Source of the DNA: Clostridia bacterium
GTDB lineage: Bacteria > Bacillota > Clostridia > Oscillospirales > Acutalibacteraceae
DNA length: 8,892 bases
Assembly (NCBI GenBank): GCA_900759575.1
Contig: CAAEVU010000143.1
Location: 1 to 8,892, forward strand
Reading direction: 5' to 3'
Positions 1-5,836 of this stretch are shown piece after piece; position 1 is the first letter of the stretch, and every line of letters begins with the position of its first letter. The notes below the pieces were generated by a model, which searched no databases, had not been told where the DNA came from, and saw nothing but the letters and a program-made list of their open reading frames with translations. The position numbers and the translations under genes were made by a program.

Positions 1-36
1 CCAAAATTTGCGAAAATATTTTTCCTGTGAAAAAGC

Positions 37-74
37 GTACAACTTTCTCCACAAACTTTAAAGTTGTACTTTTT
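37..74. terminator. AT-rich inverted repeat, possible terminator of an upstream gene
   Basis: A perfect 10-bp inverted repeat has the arm GTACAACTTT at 37-46 and its complement at 60-69, separated by 13 nt. The right arm is followed by TTTTT (70-74) and the left arm is preceded by AAAAA. The shape fits an intrinsic terminator for a gene left of the window. The stem is only 4/10 GC, and an internal palindrome ACTTTAAAGT (55-64) competes with it, so it could equally be a protein-binding site. Confidence 0.35.
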
Positions 75-117
75 GATTATTAAAATTTAATATTCTTGAA
101 TTTTTTTGTGCTTTTTA

Positions 118-146
118 TTGACATCTCCAAATCTTGGTGCTATTAT
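118..146 (+). promoter_or_regulatory. Strong sigma-A promoter for the sugar ABC operon
   Basis: A perfect -35 box TTGACA (118-123) is followed after exactly 17 nt by the -10 box TATTAT (141-146), which also carries the extended -10 element TGC (138-140). Transcription should begin near 153. That leaves an untranslated leader of about 300 nt before the substrate-binding protein start at 454. No promoter of similar quality lies closer to the gene. Confidence 0.8.
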
Positions 147-283
147 TTTGGCAGGATGCAAAATCAATATGACGTCACCATATTTTATGCAAATTGGTTT
201 TGTTTCCTATAACTATTTGGGTGCAGCCTGGATGGCTGTGGGGTGAAAATCCACCTTTTCACAAAATGCAATCAGGATGTAAT

Positions 284-305
284 AGAAAGGGGCATGCCCC
301 TTTCT
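284..305. repeat. Perfect 22-bp palindrome in the leader
   Basis: The left arm AGAAAGGGGCA (284-294) is followed directly by its exact reverse complement (295-305). As RNA it would form a 9-bp stem with a CAUG loop. The purine-rich left arm and the CCCCTTTCT right arm resemble a terminator hairpin, but the T run is short. Confidence 0.75.
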
Positions 306-326
306 CAAGTTGGAGCTCCAACTTGA
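305..326. repeat. Second perfect 22-bp palindrome, terminator-like
   Basis: The arm TCAAGTTGGAG (305-315) is followed directly by its exact reverse complement (316-326). As RNA it would form a 9-bp stem closed by an AGCU loop. A run of five T residues begins three bases downstream (329-333), so it could work as a weak intrinsic terminator or attenuator. It shares base 305 with the preceding palindrome and bases 325-326 with the hairpin at 325-350. Confidence 0.75.
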
Positions 327-453
327 CGTTTTTAAGATTCTTGAAACGTCTGTAAAATCCCGTTGGTTTTGTAGAAATCCCCAGATTGGAACCTCATATC
401 TTCTCCAAGGTCTGCAAAATTCGCGAAAGCGCGAAAGAAAGGGTGTAGGAGTT

Positions 454-1851
454 ATGAAGTTACGAAAGGTTCTAAGCACACTGCTTGCAGCGACGATTTT
501 GCTTTCTGCATTTTCCGCCTGCAACAGCGGCGACCCCGGTTCTGTTTCAGAACCGGAAGCAGACACCAGCTCGTCCGTTTCCACCCCTGCTGAGGAAGAT
601 TCCGAATCTGCAGAGGAAGGAGAGACCGCTGCGGAAGGAACTCCTTTGGAGCTCTGGACTTTCCAGGAAGTTCACCGTCAATTTTACGAGACCATGGCTG
701 ACAAGTGGAACGAGGAAAATCCTGACAAACCTGTTGCACTCACCGTATCGGTTCAGCCCTTCGACGACATGCACAACAAGCTGACCATCGCCCTTCAGTC
801 CGGCGAAGGCGCCCCGGATATGTGTGATGTTGAGATCAACAAGTTCCCCACCTATCTGGAAGGCGAACCCCAGTTCATGGATCTGACCAGCTATGTGGAT
901 CCTTATCGGGATGAAATCGTTGCTTCTCGTTTGGAAGTGTATTCTAAAGATGACAAAAACTACGGTATTCCTACTCACGTAGGCGCAACAGTGGCGTTCT
1001 ATGACACCTCCATCCTGGAGCCTGCTGGTGTTGATTACAAGGAAATCAAAACATGGGATGATTATAAAGAAGCCGGCCTGAAAGTGGTTGAGGCTACCGG
1101 CAAGGCCATGGGCGCTGCTGAAACCAGCGGCACGTTTGTTTATCAGGCTATGTTGGCCGCACAGGGCTCCGACATGACTGACGAAAACGGCGATCCCGCA
1201 CTGGATTCTGCTGAGTCCATCAAGGCCCTCACCACCATTCAGGAACTGGTTGAGGCTGGCGTTGACCAGACGATCCCCGGCGGCAGCGTAGACGGCGAAG
1301 AAGGCTATGGTGCTATCAACGCCGGCGGTTATGCCACCATCATCCGTCCTCTGTGGTACATGTCCAGATATCCGGCTTACATGGAAAACATTGAAGCTGG
1401 CAGAATCGGCATCGCTCCCATGCCTGTATTTGACGAAGCTGATTTTGGCATTTCCTACGGCGGCGGCGGTACCGGTACTGTTGTGACCGTTCAGTCCGAG
1501 TCCCCTGAACTGGCTGCTGAATGGCTCTGCTGGGCAAAACTGAGCGAAGAAGGCAACCGTGACATTTGGAACGTGCTGGGCTTCGATCCTTGCAACATGT
1601 CCCTGTGGGACGACGAAGAGCTGACCACTGATGAGAGCAACCAGTTCATCAGCTTCTTCATCGACAATCCCTTCGACGTGCTGAATACTGTTCGGGATAA
1701 CATCCGCACGATCAAATCCACGTATGCTGTTCCCACCATCGACGATGTTCTGACCAGCGTTACTCTGCCTGACATCATCGAAAATGGCGTTCCCGCTGAG
1801 GAAGCTGCTAAAGCCGCGCAGGAGCAGGCAGTCAACGAGTTGGGCCTGTAA
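454..1851 (+). CDS. Sugar ABC transporter substrate-binding lipoprotein, AraN-like (CUT1 family)
   Basis: This is the extracellular solute receptor of a carbohydrate ABC importer, 465 aa. The N-terminus has a positive start (MKLRK), a hydrophobic stretch (residues 6-20) and a lipobox F20-S21-A22-C23, so the mature protein should be lipid-anchored at Cys23. An acidic Ser/Thr-rich linker (24-62) precedes a family 1 solute-binding fold (about 63-465). The segments AFYDTSILEPAGVDY (181-195), KTWDDYKEAG (199-208) and RPLWYMSRY (298-306) are typical of AraN-like binding proteins. ATG 454 is chosen because it gives a proper lipoprotein signal. The open frame continues upstream without a plausible signal peptide. 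The nearest AGGAG (447-451) is only 2 nt from the ATG, and AAAGGG (438-443) is 10 nt away, so the ribosome binding site is not ideal. The gene is first in an operon with two permeases. The sugar is unknown; the nearby fucosidase suggests a fucosylated oligosaccharide. Confidence 0.9.
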   Translation: MKLRKVLSTLLAATILLSAFSACNSGDPGSVSEPEADTSSSVSTPAEEDSESAEEGETAAEGTPLELWTFQEVHRQFYETMADKWNEENPDKPVALTVSVQPFDDMHNKLTIALQSGEGAPDMCDVEINKFPTYLEGEPQFMDLTSYVDPYRDEIVASRLEVYSKDDKNYGIPTHVGATVAFYDTSILEPAGVDYKEIKTWDDYKEAGLKVVEATGKAMGAAETSGTFVYQAMLAAQGSDMTDENGDPALDSAESIKALTTIQELVEAGVDQTIPGGSVDGEEGYGAINAGGYATIIRPLWYMSRYPAYMENIEAGRIGIAPMPVFDEADFGISYGGGGTGTVVTVQSESPELAAEWLCWAKLSEEGNRDIWNVLGFDPCNMSLWDDEELTTDESNQFISFFIDNPFDVLNTVRDNIRTIKSTYAVPTIDDVLTSVTLPDIIENGVPAEEAAKAAQEQAVNELGL

Positions 1852-1888
1852 GCTCTTCTCCTTTGATCTTACAAAAGTAAATCCTATG

Positions 1889-1931
1889 AAAATGGGCGGC
1901 GGTAGGAGTTTTCTTACCGCTGCCATTTTTT
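1889..1931 (+). terminator. Terminator-like hairpin inside the operon, between binding protein and permease genes
   Basis: The left arm (1895-1904, GGCGGCGGTA region) pairs with 1915-1924 over 10 bp including one G-T wobble. A short inner extension is possible. After a single bulged G (1894), five more A-T pairs form (1889-1893 with 1925-1929). The right arm runs into a stretch of six T residues (1926-1931). This is the form of an intrinsic terminator, yet the permease ribosome binding site follows within four bases. It probably allows partial read-through or stabilises the upstream mRNA, so that the binding protein is made in excess over the permeases. Confidence 0.75.
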
Positions 1932-1953
1932 CTAAAAGGAGTGAGTTTTTTCA

Positions 1954-2847
1954 ATGATAAAAAAATTCTTTTATAATCAGAAAGTCGCCCCTTACATGTT
2001 TATCCTCCCGTTTTTGATTATTTTCTGCCTCTTTTTTATCTATCCTATGGTGAGCACCATTGTGATGAGCTTCCAGGATGTAAAACCTGGCGTGACAGAA
2101 TGGGTGGGCCTGGCAAACTTCCGCCGTCTGTTTGGGGACAAAGTTTTCTTTAAAGCGTTGGGCAACAGCTTCTTATATATGGTGCTGACTTTGGTACTGC
2201 TCATCCCCTTCCCCATGATGTTTGCCTGCATGATCAACAGCAAACTTATGAAGGCTCCCGGGCTGTTCAAATCGTTGATGTACCTTCCCGCCATCACTTC
2301 CGTGGTGGTTGCAGGCACCATTTTCCGCTTGGCTTTCAGCGAAACGGAGTATTCTTTGATGAACCAGATCGTAGGGATGTTCGGCATTGAACCTGTGCGA
2401 TGGCTTCGCCAGCAAGGAACCGGTTTCTTTGTGCTGCTTTTGGTGGCCTGCTGGCGTTGGACCGGCGTGAACATGATGTATTTCCTTTCCGGTTTGAAGA
2501 GTATTCCGGAGGAACTTTATGAGTCCGCCAGCATCGACGGCGCCAACGGCTGGCAAAAATTCATTAAGATCACCATGCCTTTGCTCAAACCTACCACGAT
2601 CTATGTGCTGACCATTTCCATTTACGCTGGTCTGGCCATGTTTACAGAAAGCTTTATCCTGTGGAACGGCAACAGCTCCCCCAACAATATTACCCTGACG
2701 ATCGTGGGCTATCTGTATCGCCAAGGTATTGAGAAAAACGACCTGGGGTATGCTTCCACCGTTGGCCTGGTACTGCTTATCATCGCCATGACCATCAACT
2801 TGATCCAGCTTCGGATCAACGGCACACTGGGTGGAGAGGAGGATTGA
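1954..2847 (+). CDS. Sugar ABC transporter permease, MalF/AraP-like
   Basis: This is one of the two membrane subunits of the CUT1 importer, 297 aa, the usual length for the family. About six hydrophobic segments are visible, near residues 13-38, 72-97, 108-128, 157-180, 212-236 and 265-286. The cytoplasmic EAA loop that contacts the ATPase lies at 186-213, reading EELYESASIDGANGW and ending in MPLLKP. The N-terminus (KKFFYNQKVAPYMFILPF) is typical of the MalF/UgpA/AraP branch. The ribosome binding site AAAGGAG (1935-1941) is 12 nt before the ATG, slightly long, and sits directly after the terminator-like hairpin. The following permease begins 6 nt after this gene ends, so the two are surely co-transcribed. 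No ATP-binding subunit is encoded here; such transporters in Firmicutes often share an MsmX-type ATPase from another locus. Confidence 0.93.
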   Translation: MIKKFFYNQKVAPYMFILPFLIIFCLFFIYPMVSTIVMSFQDVKPGVTEWVGLANFRRLFGDKVFFKALGNSFLYMVLTLVLLIPFPMMFACMINSKLMKAPGLFKSLMYLPAITSVVVAGTIFRLAFSETEYSLMNQIVGMFGIEPVRWLRQQGTGFFVLLLVACWRWTGVNMMYFLSGLKSIPEELYESASIDGANGWQKFIKITMPLLKPTTIYVLTISIYAGLAMFTESFILWNGNSSPNNITLTIVGYLYRQGIEKNDLGYASTVGLVLLIIAMTINLIQLRINGTLGGEED

Positions 2848-2853
2848 CATCGG

Positions 2854-3714
2854 ATGAAAACTTCCCTTACAAAAGGACAGACTCCGCGCAACAGATTACT
2901 GAGCGCACTTATGTTTATTTTCTTCCTGGTTTTGGGCATTTTGGTGGTCATTCCCTTTTACGCCAATTTTATCTCCAGCTTTAAACCGGGCCGCGACATT
3001 GTTCAGTTTGGTTTGAACTTGGGCATTGACTTGAACCGTATGTCTTTTGACAACTACGTCTATCTGTTTACGGGAGATCACTACTATTTCCGGTGGTTTT
3101 TCAACAGCATGGGATTGACCATTATCCAAGTGGTCTGCGTTTTGATGGTCTGCGCCTTTGTGGGTTATGGTTTTGCCTGCTATGAATTCAAAGGCAGGAA
3201 CTTCCTTTTCACACTGGTTCTGCTGACCATGATGGTTCCCTTTGAAATCCTTATGCTGCCTTTGTACACAGAGATCATCAACATGAAGCTCACCGACACC
3301 TGGGCTGGTATCATCCTCCCCGGTTTGACCCAAGCTTCTACCATCTTTTTCTTCCGGCAATACCTTTTGAGTATTCCCAAGGAAATTATTGACGCAGGAC
3401 GTGTGGACGGTTCCTCGGAATATGGCATCTATTTCCGCTTGATCATGCCTATTATGAAGCCTTCCTTTGCGGCAATGGCCATTCTCAACGGCATGAACAG
3501 CTGGAACAACTTCCTGTGGCCCTTGCTGGTCTTCCGTTCTGACAAGAACTTCACGTTGCCCATCGGTCTGCGTTCCTTGCTGACTCCCTACGGCAACAAC
3601 TACGATTTGCTGATTGTTGGATCTTTCTTCTCGGTGATTCCTTTGTTCATTCTGTTCTTGGCGTTCCAGCGGTATTTCCTGGATGGCATGACCGCTGGCG
3701 CAGTCAAAGGATGA
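2854..3714 (+). CDS. Sugar ABC transporter permease, MalG/AraQ-like
   Basis: This is the second membrane subunit of the importer, 286 aa and expected to pair with the preceding permease. Hydrophobic segments lie near residues 14-40, 83-108, 118-140, 150-170, 204-225 and 252-272. The EAA loop is at 176-203, beginning KEIIDAGRVDGSSEYG and ending in MPIMKP. The C-terminus ends FQRYFLDGMTAGAVKG, a hallmark of MalG-type permeases, which shows the gene is complete. The ribosome binding site AGGAGG (2837-2842) lies within the end of the previous gene, 11 nt before the ATG, consistent with coupled translation. A strong terminator follows 46 nt after the stop codon and closes the three-gene operon. 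Confidence 0.94.
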   Translation: MKTSLTKGQTPRNRLLSALMFIFFLVLGILVVIPFYANFISSFKPGRDIVQFGLNLGIDLNRMSFDNYVYLFTGDHYYFRWFFNSMGLTIIQVVCVLMVCAFVGYGFACYEFKGRNFLFTLVLLTMMVPFEILMLPLYTEIINMKLTDTWAGIILPGLTQASTIFFFRQYLLSIPKEIIDAGRVDGSSEYGIYFRLIMPIMKPSFAAMAILNGMNSWNNFLWPLLVFRSDKNFTLPIGLRSLLTPYGNNYDLLIVGSFFSVIPLFILFLAFQRYFLDGMTAGAVKG

Positions 3715-3760
3715 TCGCTCATATTTATTGATTTATTTGTACGTACCTCCCATTTATCTG

Positions 3761-3800
3761 AAAAAAGGGTTATCTGGTTTTTACCAGATAACCCTTTTTT
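3761..3800. terminator. Strong bidirectional intrinsic terminator ending the ABC operon
   Basis: A perfect 18-bp stem is formed by 3761-3778 and 3783-3800 around a TTTT loop. The left arm starts with six A residues and the right arm ends with six T residues, so it can terminate transcription from either side. The core GGGTTATCTGGT is moderately GC-rich. Confidence 0.92.
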
Positions 3801-3974
3801 CACAGTTAGTTTTCGATCTAATTAATTGGTTAATTTTTATTTTGGAATAAAAAATGTAGGAAAATCAACATGATAAAGTAGGATTTTGAATATTGTTTAT
3901 TTTCAGATGTGTATACAGGTCGGATTCTCAACAATTTAGCTACGTATTTTTATAGATTTTTGTATTTTGTGTGA
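3801..3974. other. AT-rich intergenic region with possible operator sites
   Basis: No gene is visible here. Two small inverted repeats stand out: ATTAA/TTAAT around TTGG (3821-3834) and the palindrome TGTATACA (3910-3917). The latter resembles the core of operators used by some GntR/FadR-type regulators. Both are short enough to occur by chance in AT-rich DNA. Confidence 0.25.
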
Positions 3975-3980
3975 TATAAT
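3972..3980 (+). promoter_or_regulatory. Extended -10 promoter of the second binding-protein gene
   Basis: A perfect TATAAT (3975-3980) is preceded by TGA (3972-3974), giving a full extended -10 element. The -35 region at the usual distance (near 3952-3958) is a poor match, as is common with extended -10 promoters. Transcription would start near 3987, about 40 nt before the ATG. The ribosome binding site GGAAGGAG (4011-4018) lies in that leader. Confidence 0.7.
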
Positions 3981-4026
3981 TTTAGCTGTAATTCCCAATC
4001 CGAGGGAAAAGGAAGGAGTAATTGTA

Positions 4027-5556
4027 ATGAAAAAACATGCCAAACGAATCGCCGCGGCGTTGCTGGCCTGCTTGCTGACCGCTTCGCTGGCCGCCTGTAA
4101 CGGTGGAGGGGGAGGCTCCACTACAAGCGGAGGATCTTCCGACAGCACCACAACTTCCGATACCGGTAACGGAGGCGACACCGGTGAAATTGTCACTCTG
4201 ACGATCTGGGGCTTTGGTTCTTCCGACACCGAGGACTGCAACGAAGTCGCAGCCGCAGTCAGCGAACTTACCCGCGAGAAGATCGGTGTGGAAATCAACC
4301 TGGTCCGTGGTCAGGACGGCGAGCAGATGAACCTGGCTTTGACTTCCGGCGAAGCTATCGACCTGATGAACTACACCAATATCAGCGGCCAGCTGACCAC
4401 TCTGGTAAAGAACGGCCATGCTACCGAACTGGACGACCTGGTGGAAGAGTACGCTCAGGGTGCTTTGGAAGTCATCGACCCTGTTGACTTGGAAACCTGC
4501 AAGATCAACGGCATTCTGTATGCCCTGCCCAACATGAAGGATACTTCCCGCGCTGCTGGTGTTTCCATGCGCAAGGATATTCTGGAACAGCTCAACATTG
4601 ACGTTTCTGAAATGTCTACTTTTGAAGAAGTCCATGACGTTCTGGTTCAGGTACGGGATAACGTCCCCGATGTATATCCTCTGGTACCCAGCTGGGCACA
4701 GGGCGGCATGCAGAGCGTTCTGCCTGTGGACGGCTTGACCGACAACCTGGGCGTTCTGGAAAATGTTTTTGACGACAGCACCGAGGTCGTCAACTGGTAT
4801 GCTACCGATACATATCGCGAATTCTGCGAAATGATGTATCAGTGGAACCAGGAAGGCTTGATCATGCCTGACGCTACCACTACCACTGAAAACAACCTGC
4901 TTTCCGGCCCTGGTTTCGCTATGTTCGAAAACTGGAAGCCCGGCAAGGAGCTGGAAAACTATAAGGCCAACGGCAAAGAAGTGGAGTTTGTCCACCTGGT
5001 TGAGCCCTTCAAGGATACCAACACTGCTCAGTGCAACTCTTACTTCATCCCCTATTCTTCTCCCAACCCCGAGAAGGCTATGCAGATGTGGAACCTGATG
5101 TACACTGACCCTGACATTGCCAATCTGCTCATCAACGGTATCGAAGGCAAGCATTGGGAATATGTGGACGATTCCAAAGAATTCATCACCACTCCCGAAG
5201 GTGTGGACCCCAACGCCAGCGGCTACACTTCTGTTGACTGGTCTTGGCCCAACCAGCAGATCACTCCCGTTTGGCAGGGCGGCGAAGCCGACCTGTGGGA
5301 TCAGCTCAACGAGTTCAACCGCAGCGGTCATCCCACTCCTGCTCACGGCTTCACTTGGGATAGCAGCTCTGTGACCAACCAGATCACTGCTTGCCAGAAC
5401 GTGGTTTCTCAGTACAATACCGCTTTGGTATGGGGTACTTTGAATCCCGACGAAACTATTCCGAAATTCGTTGCTGAACTGGAAGCTGCCGGTATCAACG
5501 AGATCATCGCAGAAAAGCAGCGTCAGTTGGATGAATACCTGGCTTCCCAGGAGTAA
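4027..5556 (+). CDS. Extracellular solute-binding lipoprotein, DUF3502/LipO-like
   Basis: This is a second solute receptor, 509 aa. The signal peptide (residues 1-23) ends in a textbook lipobox L21-A22-A23-C24, and a Gly/Ser/Thr-rich linker (25-53) follows. A family 1 binding-protein fold runs from about residue 56. The segment INGIEGKHWEYV (369-380) and the C-terminal part (about 375-508, with AGINEIIAEKQRQLDEYL) match the DUF3502 region of LipO/YtcQ-type proteins. This family usually works with LplB/YtcP-type permeases, which are absent here. ATG 4027 is supported by the lipoprotein signal and by GGAAGGAG 8 nt upstream. The gene has its own promoter and terminator, so it is separate from the first operon. 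It may use the neighbouring permeases, use permeases elsewhere, or act as a sensor. Its ligand is unknown, with a complex oligosaccharide likely from the family. Confidence 0.9.
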   Translation: MKKHAKRIAAALLACLLTASLAACNGGGGGSTTSGGSSDSTTTSDTGNGGDTGEIVTLTIWGFGSSDTEDCNEVAAAVSELTREKIGVEINLVRGQDGEQMNLALTSGEAIDLMNYTNISGQLTTLVKNGHATELDDLVEEYAQGALEVIDPVDLETCKINGILYALPNMKDTSRAAGVSMRKDILEQLNIDVSEMSTFEEVHDVLVQVRDNVPDVYPLVPSWAQGGMQSVLPVDGLTDNLGVLENVFDDSTEVVNWYATDTYREFCEMMYQWNQEGLIMPDATTTTENNLLSGPGFAMFENWKPGKELENYKANGKEVEFVHLVEPFKDTNTAQCNSYFIPYSSPNPEKAMQMWNLMYTDPDIANLLINGIEGKHWEYVDDSKEFITTPEGVDPNASGYTSVDWSWPNQQITPVWQGGEADLWDQLNEFNRSGHPTPAHGFTWDSSSVTNQITACQNVVSQYNTALVWGTLNPDETIPKFVAELEAAGINEIIAEKQRQLDEYLASQE

Positions 5557-5608
5557 TTCCTAAAATCACAACCCTTACCATCTTTCATAACAAAGGGTAA
5601 TCTAAATG

Positions 5609-5648
5609 AAAAAGGACTCCCCGCAGAAATGCTGGGAGTTCTTTTTTT
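5609..5648 (+). terminator. Intrinsic terminator after the second binding-protein gene
   Basis: The arm ACTCCC (5616-5621) pairs with GGGAGT (5634-5639). An inner GCA/TGC stem closes on a GAAA tetraloop (5626-5629), and outer A residues pair with a run of seven T residues (5642-5648). It is a clear rho-independent terminator. A weaker ACCCTT/AAGGGT repeat (5571-5576 with 5593-5598) lies just upstream. Confidence 0.9.
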
Positions 5649-5650
5649 GT

Positions 5651-5760
5651 TTGACAGGATAGCATGGGATACTTTGACATACTTTTTGACATAGTTTTTT
5701 AAATGAAACGTTTTTAGTTAACTCTGCTACCTTGCATGCAAAAAAGTGAAAAAGTGAACA
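5651..5760 (+). promoter_or_regulatory. Upstream region of the fucosidase with three TTGACA boxes and small repeats
   Basis: Three exact TTGACA hexamers occur within 41 bp, at 5651-5656, 5674-5679 and 5686-5691, the last two inside a near-repeat of ACTTTGACATA. None has a good -10 box at 17 nt; the best is TTAAAT (5699-5704), 19 nt after the second. Further on are the palindromes AAACGTTT (5706-5713) and TTGCATGCAA (5732-5741), and a tandem repeat of AAAAAGTGA (5741-5757). Some of these may be operators, but no single assignment is secure. Confidence 0.3.
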
Positions 5761-5798
5761 TAAATGACAAGATTGTCTCTTTCTTTTTTGAATAGGTC

Positions 5799-5817
5799 TG
5801 TTATGATAAACGTATCA
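5799..5817 (+). promoter_or_regulatory. Extended -10 promoter overlapped by a cre-like inverted repeat
   Basis: TGT (5799-5801) followed by TATGAT (5802-5807) forms an extended -10 element that would start transcription near 5814, about 23 nt before the fucosidase start. Overlapping it, TGATA (5804-5808) and TATCA (5813-5817) form an inverted repeat. The 14-mer matches the CcpA cre consensus TGWNANCGNTNWCA at all constrained positions except the central CG, which is displaced by one base. The position over the start site would suit a repressor, either CcpA or a LacI-family regulator. Confidence 0.45.
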
Positions 5818-5836
5818 ACAATTAGAAAGGCAGGGA

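Larger units (their letters stand above)
153..453 (+). ncRNA. Long structured 5' leader, possible attenuator or unrecognised cis-regulatory RNA
   Basis: This gene-free stretch lies between the predicted transcription start and the first gene. In order it contains these inverted repeats: AATATG/CATATT (166-171 with 179-184), extendable with GCA/TGC (158-160 with 188-190); CAGCC/GGCTG (224-228 with 234-238); GTGAAAA/TTTTCAC (243-249 with 256-262); two perfect palindromes (284-305 and 305-326); GACGTTT/AAACGTC (325-331 with 344-350); and TTCGCG/CGCGAA (420-425 with 430-435) just before the ribosome binding site. The second palindrome is followed by five T residues (329-333), which gives a terminator-like arrangement. 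I do not recognise a known riboswitch, T-box or protein-binding RAT element. The density of hairpins suggests transcription attenuation or RNA-based control of the transporter, but that is inference. A separate small RNA ending near 333 is another possibility. Confidence 0.45.

Noticed and set aside
156..212. An 18-codon ORF starting with ATG at 156, near the predicted transcription start, as a possible leader peptide.
   Set aside because: It has no spaced ribosome binding site, would have to be translated leaderless, and shows no run of regulatory codons.
221..355. A GTG-started frame of about 44 codons through the leader palindromes.
   Set aside because: There is no ribosome binding site, and its content is set by the palindromes, so it looks like chance.
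323..358. A second promoter inside the leader, using TTGACG (323-328) with TAAAAT (353-358).
   Set aside because: The 24-nt spacer is too long for sigma-A, and no better pairing was found.
547..1926. Long minus-strand open frames opposite the first binding-protein gene, and similar ones opposite the other genes.
   Set aside because: They mirror real genes that have clear family features, and their translations resemble no known protein.
5704..5716. TGAAACGTTTTTA as a CcpA cre site.
   Set aside because: The spacing between TG and CG is one base too short for the cre consensus. It is kept only as a generic palindrome.
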